Below, one piece after another: positions 1 through 7,500 of a stretch of DNA of 7,666 nucleotides. The notes below the pieces were generated by a model. That model searched no databases. It was not told where the DNA came from and saw only the letters and a program-made list of their open reading frames with translations. How positions within the stretch are numbered: position 1 is the stretch's first letter; each line of letters begins with the position of its first letter. Origin of the DNA: Acidobacteriota bacterium (GTDB lineage: Bacteria; Acidobacteriota; Vicinamibacteria; Vicinamibacterales; UBA2999). Both the position numbers and the translations under genes were made by a program. Location: the NCBI GenBank assembly GCA_020851835.1, contig JADZBZ010000195.1:1-7666 (forward strand), in the 5' to 3' direction.

Positions 1-1137
1 CTCGAGGCCGAGGCCCGGGCGTTCACGCCGGTCGAGATCGACGAGGGCGATCTCATCACGATCAACTACACGAGCGGGACGACGGCCCACCCCAAGGGCG
101 TGATGATCACCCACCGTAACGCGTACATGAACATCGTCGGCACCTTGCTGCATCTGCCGATGCAGATGTCCGACCGCTTCTTGTGGACGCTACCGATGTT
201 CCACGCGAACGGATGGACGTACGTGTGGATCACGACGGCGGTCGGGGCGACGCACGTCTGCCTGCGGAAGGTGGATCCGGTGAAGGTCTTCGAGCTCGTG
301 AAGGCCGAGTCGATCACGTTGCTGTGCGCGGCGCCGACGGTGCTCATCGGCATTGCGAACGCGCCGGCGGACGCACGCGCGGGCGCGCCGAAGGGCGTGC
401 GCGTGGCCACGGCCGGCGCGCCGCCAGCGGCCGCGACGATCGAGCGGGTCGAGGACGAGCTCGGCTGGACCATCACCCATGTCTACGGTCTGACCGAAAC
501 GGCGCCGTTCATCACGGTGTGCGAGCCACGGCCGGAGCAGGCCGGGCTGACGGCGACCGAGCGGGCCGTGATCAAGGCGCGGCAAGGCGTGGAGCTCCTT
601 ACCTCCGGCGAGCTCCGGGTCGTGGACGATGAGGGGAGGGAGGTGCCGAGGGACGGCGCCACGGTCGGGGAAATCGTCGTCCGCGGGAACGTCGTGATGA
701 AGGGCTACTTCAACGATCCTGACGCGACCGCGCAGGCGATCCGCGGCGGATGGTTCCACACCGGCGACGCGGCGGTCGTGCATCCGGACGGCTACGCGGA
801 GATCCGGGATCGCCTGAAGGACGTCATCATCAGCGGCGGCGAGAACATCTCGTCGGTCGAAGTGGAGGGCGTGCTGCTGCGTCATCCCGCCGTGCAGGAG
901 GTGGCGGTCGTCGGCTTGCCCGACCCGCGGTGGGGCGAGGCGCCTCATGCCTTCGTCGTGTTGAAGCCGGGCGCGACGGTGGACGAGGGCGAGCTGCGGG
1001 CATTCGTCCGCGATCGGCTCGCGCATTTCAAGGCGCCGCACTCCTGTACGGTCGTCGCCGAGTTGCCGAAGACGGCGACCGGCAAGATCCAGAAGTTCGT
1101 GCTGCGCGGTCGGCGCGCGGGAATCTCGACGCAGTGA
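1..1137 (+). CDS. AMP-forming fatty-acyl-CoA synthetase (FadD/AlkK-like), 5' end missing
   Basis: This enzyme would activate a carboxylic acid, probably a fatty acid, to its acyl-CoA through an acyl-adenylate, in the cytoplasm. The frame is open from base 1 to the TGA at 1135-1137 (378 visible residues), so the true start lies upstream; the ATG at 100 is internal because it falls inside the P-loop motif. Motifs seen, in residues of the fragment: A3 P-loop YTSGTTAHPKGV (23-34); LPMFHANGW (64-72), typical of fatty-acyl-CoA ligases; TAGAPP (137-142); A5 YGLTET (162-167); GEIVVRG (223-229); A7 HTGD (253-256); A8 hinge RLKDVIISGGENI (271-283); A10 PKTATGKIQK (356-365), with K362 the expected adenylation lysine. 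Both the AMP-binding domain and its C-terminal subdomain are present. Family members are usually about 520-550 residues, so roughly 150 N-terminal residues are outside the window. The P-loop has Ala-His where Gly-X is commoner, a variant known in this group. Chain-length specificity cannot be read here. Hairpins follow the stop, and a 297-base gap separates it from the receptor gene. Confidence 0.93.
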   Translation, partial: LEAEARAFTPVEIDEGDLITINYTSGTTAHPKGVMITHRNAYMNIVGTLLHLPMQMSDRFLWTLPMFHANGWTYVWITTAVGATHVCLRKVDPVKVFELVKAESITLLCAAPTVLIGIANAPADARAGAPKGVRVATAGAPPAAATIERVEDELGWTITHVYGLTETAPFITVCEPRPEQAGLTATERAVIKARQGVELLTSGELRVVDDEGREVPRDGATVGEIVVRGNVVMKGYFNDPDATAQAIRGGWFHTGDAAVVHPDGYAEIRDRLKDVIISGGENISSVEVEGVLLRHPAVQEVAVVGLPDPRWGEAPHAFVVLKPGATVDEGELRAFVRDRLAHFKAPHSCTVVAELPKTATGKIQKFVLRGRRAGISTQ

Positions 1138-1150
1138 AGGCGCGATGGCG

Positions 1151-1191
1151 CGGCGGCGGTGCCGCCGGCACGCTCGAGCTGGCGTCCCAGC
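1151..1191 (+). terminator. Two small hairpins after the acyl-CoA synthetase gene; terminator candidate without T-run
   Basis: Starting 13 bases after the TGA there is a 7-bp GC stem (CGGCGGC at 1151-1157, loop GGT, GCCGCCG at 1161-1167). A second hairpin of 5 bp follows (GCTGG 1178-1182, loop CGTC, CCAGC 1187-1191). Neither is followed by a T-run, so this is not a classical intrinsic terminator. It could be a 3'-end stabilising structure or lie ahead of a Rho-dependent stop. Stems this short also arise by chance in DNA this GC-rich. Confidence 0.3.
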
Positions 1192-1211
1192 GCGGAACAT
1201 GGCAGCCCGCG

Positions 1212-1263
1212 TTGACATAATTCCCATGACTGGTTGCCTTCAAGGCGGTCGTGAGTGTAGACT
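1212..1263 (+). promoter_or_regulatory. Candidate sigma70-type promoter region for the receptor gene
   Basis: Two alternatives are visible and neither is strong. A perfect -35 hexamer TTGACA lies at 1212-1217, but 16-18 bases downstream there is only TTGCCT, TGCCTT or GCCTTC, which are poor -10 boxes. A second pair, TTGCCT (1234-1239) and TAGACT (1258-1263), has an 18-base spacer and matches four of six positions in each box. Either would leave a leader of roughly 165-190 bases before the ATG at 1435. A short palindrome GCCTTCAAGGC (1236-1246) overlaps the second -35 and could be an operator or chance. The rest of 1138-1434 shows no convincing gene. Confidence 0.22.
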
Positions 1264-1420
1264 CCGGCCTCACGCAAGCGTTTACTGAGCCCATCGTCTC
1301 CGGTTGTCGGTGTGTGCTTTCCGAGGATCGTTTGGGTGGTCGCGGGATCGCTCCGGTGAAGTGCCCGATCCTGTCATCCCGCCCGTCCCCTTCCAGCTCG
1401 TCGCCTTTTGGAAGGATTAT

Positions 1421-1426
1421 GGAGGT
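1421..1426 (+). promoter_or_regulatory. Ribosome binding site GGAGGT that fixes the receptor start
   Basis: GGAGGT is a near-perfect Shine-Dalgarno sequence, 8 bases before the ATG at 1435. It decides between that ATG and the in-frame TTG at 1408, which has no such site upstream and would add nine residues (one acidic) ahead of the signal peptide. Confidence 0.8.
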
Positions 1427-1434
1427 CCGGTCAC

Positions 1435-4395
1435 ATGGTCAGAGTCAGGATCCAGCGGTTCGGTGTCTTTCTGGCATTCTTGCTCGCGTGCGCACCCGCG
1501 TTCGCGCAACAGCAAGCGTCGGTAACCGGCACGGTCACGGACGAGAGCAAGGCGGTGCTGCCGGGCGTCACGGTCACGGCGACCAATCTCGAGACCGGCG
1601 GCCTGGCGGCGGCGGTCTCCGATGGCCAGGGGCAGTATCGGCTGCTGCAGCTTCCGCCGGGCAATTACAAGCTCCAGGCAGAACTCCCGAGCTTCGCGAC
1701 CGTCGTGATCCCGAAGGTCGAGCTGCTCGTCGGGCAGAACGCGACCGTGCCCTTCACGATGACGCTTGCCCAGCTCAGTGAAACGCTCACCGTCACGGCG
1801 GAAGCGCCGCTCGTCGACATCTCCTCGTCGCAGGTCGCCGGTAACGTCGATCGGCGCCAAATGGAGCAGCTGCCGATCCAGGGGCGGAATTGGATGGAGC
1901 TGTCGAAGATGGTGAAAGGCATCACGGCGAACGACGTGGACAACAACCGTCCCGGCGTGGCGACCGACGATCAGTTCCAGCTGAATCTCGACGGCCAGCA
2001 GATCACGCAGAAGGTGGCCGGCTCGGGCTTCGGCCAGCCGAAGTTCAGCCGCGAAGCGATCGCCGAGTTCCAGATCGTCACCAACATGTTCGACATCACG
2101 CAGGGGCGCTCGACCGGCATCCAGGTGCAGGCCATCTCGAAGTCGGGCACCAACACCATGTCGGGCAGCTTCTACGGCTACTTCCGCAGCGACAAGTTCA
2201 ACGCGCCCGATGCGGTCGCACGGACGGTGCTGCCGTATTCGAACCAGCAGATCGGCGGATCGCTGGGCGGCCCGATCGTCGAGGACAAGCTGCACTATTT
2301 CGCCTCGTACGAGTACGAGCGCCAGCCGGGCACCTACTTCAGCAGCCCGTCCCAGCTGCCCGGGCAGAGCTTTACGGTGGACTACAAGACCGGCCAGAAG
2401 TCGTTCCTGAGCCGCGTCGACGCGCAGCTGTCCCTGTCGGATCGCCTGTCGTTCCGCGGATCGCAGTGGAACTGGGAGAACCCGTTCGTGCTCGGCGCCG
2501 GTGCGCACCCGTCGAACTCCTCGGTGCAGACCAAAACGGCGACCAACATCCTCGCGAGCTGGTCGCACGTGTTCGGCGGCGGCACGAAAGTCCAGGAACT
2601 CAAGATCGGCTACGACCGGTTCAACTGGACGAATTCGCCGCAGGAATCGATGATCGGCACGCCGCAGTACGACTTTCCCGGCCTCACGATCGGCGCCCCG
2701 TACAACTACCCGCAGTCGCCCGAGCAGAACGACTGGCAGGCGCGCTACGACCTGAACTGGCACAAGGCATCGCACGACATCAAAATCGGCGGCGAGTTCA
2801 TCTATCACCACGACACGGGCAGGTGGTTCATCCAGGCGGCGGGCCGGTACACGATGAACGGCGTGCCCTCGAACATGGCGGCACTGGTGCCCGAGGGGGC
2901 GGCGCTCGATCCGTCGCAGTGGCAGCTCGACGGCCTCAGCTCGTACGTCACGCGCCTGAGCAAGAACTACTCGTACAACGGCTGGGAGAACATCATCGAC
3001 ACGCCGCGTCCGATGGCGGCCCTCTGGTTCGGCGACAACTGGCGCGTCTCGTCCCGGCTGACGATCAACTACGGCGTGCGGTGGGATGTCGATCCGAACA
3101 CCACGGCGGCGCCGAACATCCGCACGAACTCGATTCTGATCGATCCCGGCTTCAACTACGGCGCGTACACCGCGGGCGTCACCGACTACGGCTACAAGGA
3201 CGGGATCCGCGACTGGAAGGACGTGGCGCCGCGCGCCGGCTTCACCTACAACGTCGGCGGCAACAACACGCTGGTCATTCGCGGCGGCACCGGCCTCTTC
3301 TTCGGCTCGCCGGTGTCGAACATCACCTTCAGTCCACCGGTCTACAGCAACTTGATCACGGCAGAGTTCCCGAACGACGGCCGCGCGAACTTCATCACGG
3401 ACCCGACCAATGGCATCACCGAAGAACAGATACTCAGCGGCTCGGTGCCGCTCCCGGTGCAGTCGCCGCGCACGATCTCGCCCGACTTCAAGAACCCGTA
3501 CACCTGGCAGAGCAGCATCGGGTTCCAGAAGCAGATCAACGAGTCGACCGGGTTCGAAGCCGATCTGACGCACTGGAACCTGTATCGCGACTCGCGCAGT
3601 ATCGACGCGAACCTGACGTACAACCCGGCCACCGGCTACAACGTGCCGGTCACCAACCGTCCGAACAGGGAGTGGGGCCAGGTGCTGATGTTCACGTCCG
3701 ACGGGCGCGCGGATCAGACGCAGATCTCGATGGCCTTGAACCGCCGGATGCGGAAGAACTTCCAGGGCGGAGTCACCTACACGCTGATGCTCTCGATGAA
3801 CGACGACGGCGGCGCCGGCTACACCAACCCGAGTTCGAACAACCCATTCGACTACCTTGAAGGGATGTACGGGCCGTCCACCGCGTTCCAGCGCAACACG
3901 GTTCGGGCGTGGTTGCTCTATCAGCTCCCGTGGGGCTTCTCGACGAGTGTCTCGTATGCGTATGGCTCGGGCAATCGTTACAACGCGACCATCTCGACGG
4001 CCCCGTACGGCAAGACCGGCAGCAACCGCCTGAATCTCACCAACAGCGGGGGGCGGTCGAATGCGATCGAGATCCCCGCCTCGGTACTCAGCCGGTGGGA
4101 TGGTCCGGCGGTTATCGAGTCGGGCGTCGTGATCCCGCGCAATGCCTTGTTCGGCACGGCGCTGCACAAGGTTGACGTGCACATCACGAAGGACATCCGC
4201 CTGGGCGGCAGCGCCCGGATCTCGCTCGTGGCTGAAGTGTTCAATCTCTTCAACCACGATAACTTCGGCAGCTTCAATACATCGCTCAGCCCGACCAGCG
4301 CGGCGACGACGGCGCGGTTCGGTACGCCGCAGGCCAACTCGGGCAACGCCTACGTGCCGCGCTCGGCACAGTTCGGGTTCCGGCTGGGGTTCTAA
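1435..4395 (+). CDS. Oar-like TonB-dependent outer-membrane receptor with carboxypeptidase-regulatory-like domain
   Basis: This is a predicted outer-membrane beta-barrel of 986 residues that would import or bind a ligand using TonB-transmitted energy; the ligand is unknown. In order: a Sec signal peptide (basic MVRVRIQR, hydrophobic 10-18, likely cleavage APAFA|QQQ after residue 24); a carboxypeptidase-regulatory-like beta-sandwich (about 28-112, with VTGTVTDESKAVLPGVTVTAT and DGQGQYRLLQLPPGNYKL); a TonB-box-like ETLTVTA (116-122), close to DTITVTA of known receptors; a plug-like region (about 128-245, with LPIQGRNWMEL and SKSGTN); then the barrel. Near the C-terminus EVFNLFNHDNFG (934-945) is a hallmark of Oar-like receptors, and the final strand SAQFGFRLGF ends in Phe as expected for a BAM insertion signal. 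Length is typical or slightly short for the family. The start is the ATG with GGAGGT 8 bases upstream. It is followed after 161 bases by the lipoprotein amidohydrolase, a possible functional partner. No frameshift or truncation is seen. Confidence 0.93.
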   Translation: MVRVRIQRFGVFLAFLLACAPAFAQQQASVTGTVTDESKAVLPGVTVTATNLETGGLAAAVSDGQGQYRLLQLPPGNYKLQAELPSFATVVIPKVELLVGQNATVPFTMTLAQLSETLTVTAEAPLVDISSSQVAGNVDRRQMEQLPIQGRNWMELSKMVKGITANDVDNNRPGVATDDQFQLNLDGQQITQKVAGSGFGQPKFSREAIAEFQIVTNMFDITQGRSTGIQVQAISKSGTNTMSGSFYGYFRSDKFNAPDAVARTVLPYSNQQIGGSLGGPIVEDKLHYFASYEYERQPGTYFSSPSQLPGQSFTVDYKTGQKSFLSRVDAQLSLSDRLSFRGSQWNWENPFVLGAGAHPSNSSVQTKTATNILASWSHVFGGGTKVQELKIGYDRFNWTNSPQESMIGTPQYDFPGLTIGAPYNYPQSPEQNDWQARYDLNWHKASHDIKIGGEFIYHHDTGRWFIQAAGRYTMNGVPSNMAALVPEGAALDPSQWQLDGLSSYVTRLSKNYSYNGWENIIDTPRPMAALWFGDNWRVSSRLTINYGVRWDVDPNTTAAPNIRTNSILIDPGFNYGAYTAGVTDYGYKDGIRDWKDVAPRAGFTYNVGGNNTLVIRGGTGLFFGSPVSNITFSPPVYSNLITAEFPNDGRANFITDPTNGITEEQILSGSVPLPVQSPRTISPDFKNPYTWQSSIGFQKQINESTGFEADLTHWNLYRDSRSIDANLTYNPATGYNVPVTNRPNREWGQVLMFTSDGRADQTQISMALNRRMRKNFQGGVTYTLMLSMNDDGGAGYTNPSSNNPFDYLEGMYGPSTAFQRNTVRAWLLYQLPWGFSTSVSYAYGSGNRYNATISTAPYGKTGSNRLNLTNSGGRSNAIEIPASVLSRWDGPAVIESGVVIPRNALFGTALHKVDVHITKDIRLGGSARISLVAEVFNLFNHDNFGSFNTSLSPTSAATTARFGTPQANSGNAYVPRSAQFGFRLGF

Positions 4396-4415
4396 GGGTT
4401 TGCGGAATGGCGGGT

Positions 4416-4466
4416 GGGCGGAGGCCGCATCGCGACCGGCAACGGGGCGATGCGGCCCCGCCGCCC
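4416..4466 (+). other. Long GC-rich stem-loop between the receptor and lipoprotein genes
   Basis: A strong imperfect inverted repeat starts 20 bases after the receptor stop. The inner stem is 11 perfect bp (GGCCGCATCGC 4423-4433 with GCGATGCGGCC 4447-4457) around a 13-base loop. The outer stem is 6 bp (GGGCGG 4416-4421 with CCGCCC 4461-4466). A at 4422 faces CCG at 4458-4460 as an internal bulge. The 17 paired positions are almost all G-C. No T-run follows, so it does not fit a classical intrinsic terminator. Possible roles are partial termination or attenuation, protection of the receptor message's 3' end to set unequal expression of the two genes, or a dispersed REP-like palindrome. The rest of 4396-4556 shows no gene and no convincing promoter. 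Confidence 0.6.
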
Positions 4467-4540
4467 GACGCTGCGCGCGGACCGATGGAATCCACGAGTC
4501 GTTGTCGGATTGCGCTCAAGTGACATCCCAATCGCTCTGA

Positions 4541-4548
4541 GGGAGAGG
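4541..4548 (+). promoter_or_regulatory. Ribosome binding site of the lipoprotein gene
   Basis: The purine stretch GGGAGAGG ends 8 bases before the ATG at 4557. That spacing, and the signal sequence beginning directly at this ATG, support 4557 as the start. Confidence 0.65.
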
Positions 4549-4556
4549 CCCGGATC

Positions 4557-7500
4557 ATGCGCCGTTGCCGTACGCAAGTGCACGCAATACCGGTCGCGCT
4601 CGTCGCCCTGGCCGGTGTGCTGACGGGGTGCACGACGCCTCCGCCGGCCGCGGCGCAGGGAGCGGGCGGCAGCGCCGGAGAGCGGATCGCCGTGACCGTG
4701 CACGAGGGCACCGAGATGGCCGCCGCTCTGTCGCCCGACAAGCGAACGATCGTCATCGATTTGCAGGGAACCCTGTTCACGCTGCCCGCCGCCGGCGGCG
4801 CCGCGACGCGGATCACCGACGAGTACAACGATGCACGGCAGCCGTCGTGGTCGCCCGACGGCCGCACGATCGCCTTCCAGGGATATCGCGACGGCACCTG
4901 GCGCGTCTGGACCGTCGCGCCGGACGGGTCGGGGCTGAAGTCGATCACGAGCGGGCCGTTCGACGATCGCGAACCGATCTGGTCGCCCGACGGCCGCACG
5001 ATCGCGTTCTCGTCCGACCGCAGCGGCAACTACGACATCTGGACGCTCGACGTGGCAAGCGGCCAGGTGCGGCAGCTCACCACCAATCCCGCGAATGAGT
5101 TCTTTCCGACGTGGTCGCCAGACGGCCGCGAGATTGCGTTCGTGTCGAACCGCACGCCGTCGCCCGGCGTCTATGCGACGACGCTCGACGGGCACGAGCG
5201 GCTCCTCGCTGAAGAGCGCGGCAGCGTTGGCGCGCCGTCGTGGCGTCCCGACGGCCAACAGGTGCTCTACAGCGTGATCCCGGGCAGCGGTGTCGCGCCG
5301 GCAGGCGAGCCCGCGCTGATGCTCGGATCCATTCGGCTCGCGTCTGGCGAGGATTACTTCCCCTTCCGCGCGCAGTGGCTCTCGCCGACTGAGTTCCTCT
5401 ACACGGCGGACGGCAAGATCAAGCGGCGCTCGGTGGACGGAGGTGCGGCGCCGGCGACAATCGACTTCTCAGCGACGCTCGACGTAACCGTGCCGCACTA
5501 CCCGCGGAAGGCGCGCGACTTCGACTCCACCGCGCCGCAGCTCGTGAAAGGCCTCATCCGGCCGACGATGACGGGCGATCAGAAGCAGTTGGCGTTTGCC
5601 GCGCTCGGCGACGTCTACACGATGCCGGTCGGCGGCAAGCCGGTGCAGGTGACCAATGATGCCGCCGTCGACCTCGATCCGGCCTGGTCGCCAGACGGGA
5701 CGAAACTGGCGTTCAGCTCCGACCGCGCGGGCAGCGAGGACATCTATATTCGCGACCTGAAGGCCGGAACGGATCGCCGGTTGACGTCGATGCCCGATTC
5801 GGAGCGCTCCGCGGTGTGGTCGCCCGACGGCCAGTCGATTGCCTTCGTCAGCTACCTCGACTTCTACCAGGGCGAGGTGTACGTCGTGGCCGCCGCCGGC
5901 GGCACGCCGCGCAAGGTGGTCGATCGCAGCTTCGGGCCGGGAATCCCTTCGTGGACCGGGGACGGCCGGTCGATCGTGGCCGCCACGCTGAAGCACTACT
6001 CGTCGCGCTTCCGCGAAGGCATGAACTACTACCTGATCGTGCCGATTGCCGGCGGCGAGCCGAAGCTCGTGATGCCGAACGAACATGAGCCGACCGGCAA
6101 CCGCTCGACGTCCGGGCCGGTGCTGTCACCCGACGGCCGCCAGCTGGCGTTCGTGCGCAACGGTCGTCTCTTCGTGATGCCGACGACCGCGGCGGGGGAG
6201 CCCGCGGGCGCGGCGCGGCCGCTCACGAGCGAGTTGGCCGACGAGATCAGCTGGGCCGGACCGAATCACCTCCTGTACATCGCGACGGATCGGCTGAAGC
6301 TGGTGTCGACCGCCGACGGGTCGGCACGCGACGTGCCGGTCGATCTCATGTTTCGGCGGCACAATCCTTCCGGGCGCATCGTGGTTCACGCGGGGCGTCT
6401 GGTGGACGGCCGCTCCGAGACGGCACGCACCGATGTGGACATCGTCATCGAAGGCCACCGGATTCGATCCGTCGAGCCGCACAGTGCGTCGCTGCACGCG
6501 GGGCGCGTCGTGGACGCAACCGGTCTGTCGGTGATGCCCGGCCTCATCGAGGCGCACGGACACGTGTTGAAGGACCAGGGGACACTGTTCGGGCGCGCGC
6601 TGCTCGCGTACGGCGTGACGGCGGTGCGGAGCCCGGGCAACGTGCCGTACGACGCGCTCGAGGAGCGGGAAGCCGTGGAGTCGGGACGGCGGCCGGGTCC
6701 GCGGCTGTTCATGGCCGGCTACCTGACCGACGGCTGGCGGCCGTACTATCCGATTGCGTCGCCGATGATCGACGAGTCGACCGTCGATGCGGAGCTCGAC
6801 CGCGCGAAGCGACTCGACTACGACCTGCTGAAGACCTACGTGCGGCTGCCCGACCTGCTGCAGAAGCACGCGATTGAAGGCGCGCATCGGATCGGCATTC
6901 CGGTGACGTCGCACGAGATTTATCCCGCGGCGCTATCGGGCGTGGACAGCGTCGAACACACCGGCGCGACGAGCCGGCGCGGATACTCGCCGAAGCAGTC
7001 GGGCACCGGCCGCGCGTACGAAGACCTGATTCAGATCATCGCGCGCTCCGGGATGACGATCACGCCGACGGCGGCGCTTGGCGGCTATCAGGCGGCCGTC
7101 GCTGTGGACGCGTCACTGCTCGCCGATCCCCGCTTCCAGAAGCTGCAGCCATCGTGGGTCCGCAACCCGGCGAACGGACGACGGGGCGCCGCGCCCGGCA
7201 GCGATCCGCAGGCGCTTGCCCAATTCGCCCGGCGCGCCGGGCCTACGCTCATGGCGCTGCTGCGGGCGGGCGTGCCGGTTCTGGCCGGTACCGACACGCC
7301 GCTCGTCCCCTACGGGCTCTCGCTTCACGCGGAACTCGCCGCGGACGTCGCCGCCGGCTACACGCCGTTCCAGGCGTTGCAGACGGCGACGGTGCACACG
7401 GCGAAGCTGCTCAACGCCGATCGCGACCTCGGCACCATCGAGCCGGGGAAGCTCGCTGATCTCGTCATTGTCGAAGGCAACCCGCTGGCGAACATTGCCG

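Noticed and set aside
67..102. Ala-His in the P-loop of the acyl-CoA synthetase as a damaged motif
   Set aside because: TTAxPKG variants occur in active acyl-activating enzymes, and all other core motifs including the catalytic lysine are intact.
190..1227. A 345-codon minus-strand frame opposite the acyl-CoA synthetase
   Set aside because: Low-complexity Arg-rich shadow; the + strand carries the ordered A3 to A10 motifs.
1408..1434. TTG at 1408 as an alternative receptor start
   Set aside because: It lacks a ribosome binding site and puts MEGLWRSGH ahead of the signal peptide; the ATG at 1435 has GGAGGT at ideal spacing.
1480..1491. LLAC (residues 16-19) of the receptor as a lipobox
   Set aside because: The following APAFA|Q is a standard signal peptidase I site and TonB-dependent barrels are normally not lipidated; the match to a lipobox is only partial.
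1251..1781. A GTG-started 176-codon frame spanning the gap and the receptor start
   Set aside because: Mostly overlaps the receptor in another frame and turns into Arg/Gly-rich sequence there; no ribosome binding site or domain supports it.
1890..3860. A 656-codon open frame on the + strand inside the receptor gene
   Set aside because: An out-of-frame, Arg/Gln/His-rich translation without recognisable motifs, wholly inside a gene with strong family evidence.
1417..4257. A 946-codon open frame on the minus strand opposite the receptor gene
   Set aside because: The translation is dominated by Arg, Val, Asp and His with no domain, signal or ribosome binding site. It is the expected shadow of a GC-rich gene whose third codon positions avoid A and T. 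The + strand frame has clear family motifs.
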